DNA of 30,785 nucleotides from CALFXN01 sp937957815 (GTDB lineage: Bacteria; Synergistota; Synergistia; Synergistales; Aminobacteriaceae). Of the stretch, positions 30,704 through 30,785 are shown piece after piece; position 1 is the stretch's first letter, and every line of letters begins with the position of its first letter. The notes below the pieces were generated by a model. The model did no database searches and was not told the DNA's origin. It saw only the letters and a program-made list of their open reading frames with translations. A program made the position numbers and the translations under genes. The DNA is taken from positions 1-30,785 of the forward strand of contig DAIQNX010000036.1 in assembly GCA_036788195.1 (NCBI GenBank), written 5' to 3'.

Positions 30704-30785
30704 CTCACGGCGTCGGCGCGACGGGGAAGATTCCCTTCAACACGCTCGAACCCGGCTTTCGGGCGCACGCCCGCGAATACGAGGA
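30700..30785 (+). CDS. DegT/DnrJ/EryC1 family sugar aminotransferase (N-terminus only)
   Basis: Only 28 codons are in the window. GTG 30700 overlaps the previous stop (GTGA) and the reading frame continues to the end. The residues KIPFNTLEPGF followed by RAHAREYE match the usual start of PLP-dependent sugar aminotransferases (pattern I-P-F-x-x-L). With the ketoisomerase just upstream, an FdtB/QdtB-like 3-aminotransferase is the best guess. The catalytic Lys lies outside the window. Confidence 0.65.
   Translation, partial: MTHGVGATGKIPFNTLEPGFRAHAREYE

Overview
The window is GC-rich and densely coded, with every recognisable gene on the + strand. It looks like a Gram-negative (diderm) bacterium. 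The combination of LpxI rather than LpxH, a metal-type KdsA with a Cys in its GPC motif, a three-POTRA BamA, frequent GTG/TTG starts and this gene order makes me think of Synergistota. That assignment is from memory and is an inference, not a search result.

Layout. (1) 15-282: three adjacent tRNA genes, Lys(TTT), Glu(TTC) and Thr(CGT), followed by a clear intrinsic terminator. (2) 305-2322: a histidine-phosphatase family enzyme, a small sigma-70 family factor and a single-pass membrane protein. (3) 2351-5435: BamA, then an exported protein of unknown function where skp/ompH often sits in other diderms. (4) 5495-22921: a long, tightly packed lipid A/Kdo gene string: lpxD, lpxC, fabZ, lpxA, kdsC, an LptF/G-type permease, lpxI, lpxB, an LpxB-like paralogue, msbA, an lpxK fused to a second LpxB-like domain, kdsA, kdsD, waaA, an unrecognised 415-residue protein and kdsB. 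(5) 22937-25167: an ELM1-family (PF06258) protein and a GT4 glycosyltransferase. (6) 25335-30785: a surface-glycan segment with an AlgI-like MBOAT O-acyltransferase, its SGNH-like membrane partner, a CgeB-type glycosyltransferase, a GT2 glycosyltransferase, an FdtA-type sugar ketoisomerase and the start of a DegT-family aminotransferase that runs off the end.

How it fits together. LpxA, LpxC, LpxD, LpxI, LpxB and LpxK make the tetraacyl lipid A core. KdsD, KdsA, KdsC and KdsB make CMP-Kdo, and WaaA joins the two. MsbA flips the product and the LptF/G-type protein belongs to the machine that extracts it. BamA assembles outer-membrane proteins. The later genes probably extend and acylate the glycan. 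Not seen here: lpxH, late acyltransferases (lpxL/M), the second LptF/G subunit, LptB, and skp/ompH.

The points most worth a second look are the LpxK/LpxB-like fusion, the presence of three LpxB-related modules in one string, an apparent CTG start for waaA directly after the kdsD stop in the same frame, the orphan gene between waaA and kdsB, and the sigma factor/single-pass protein pair upstream of bamA. I saw no CRISPR array, insertion sequence, phage gene or replication origin. No stretch over 300 bases lacks a gene.
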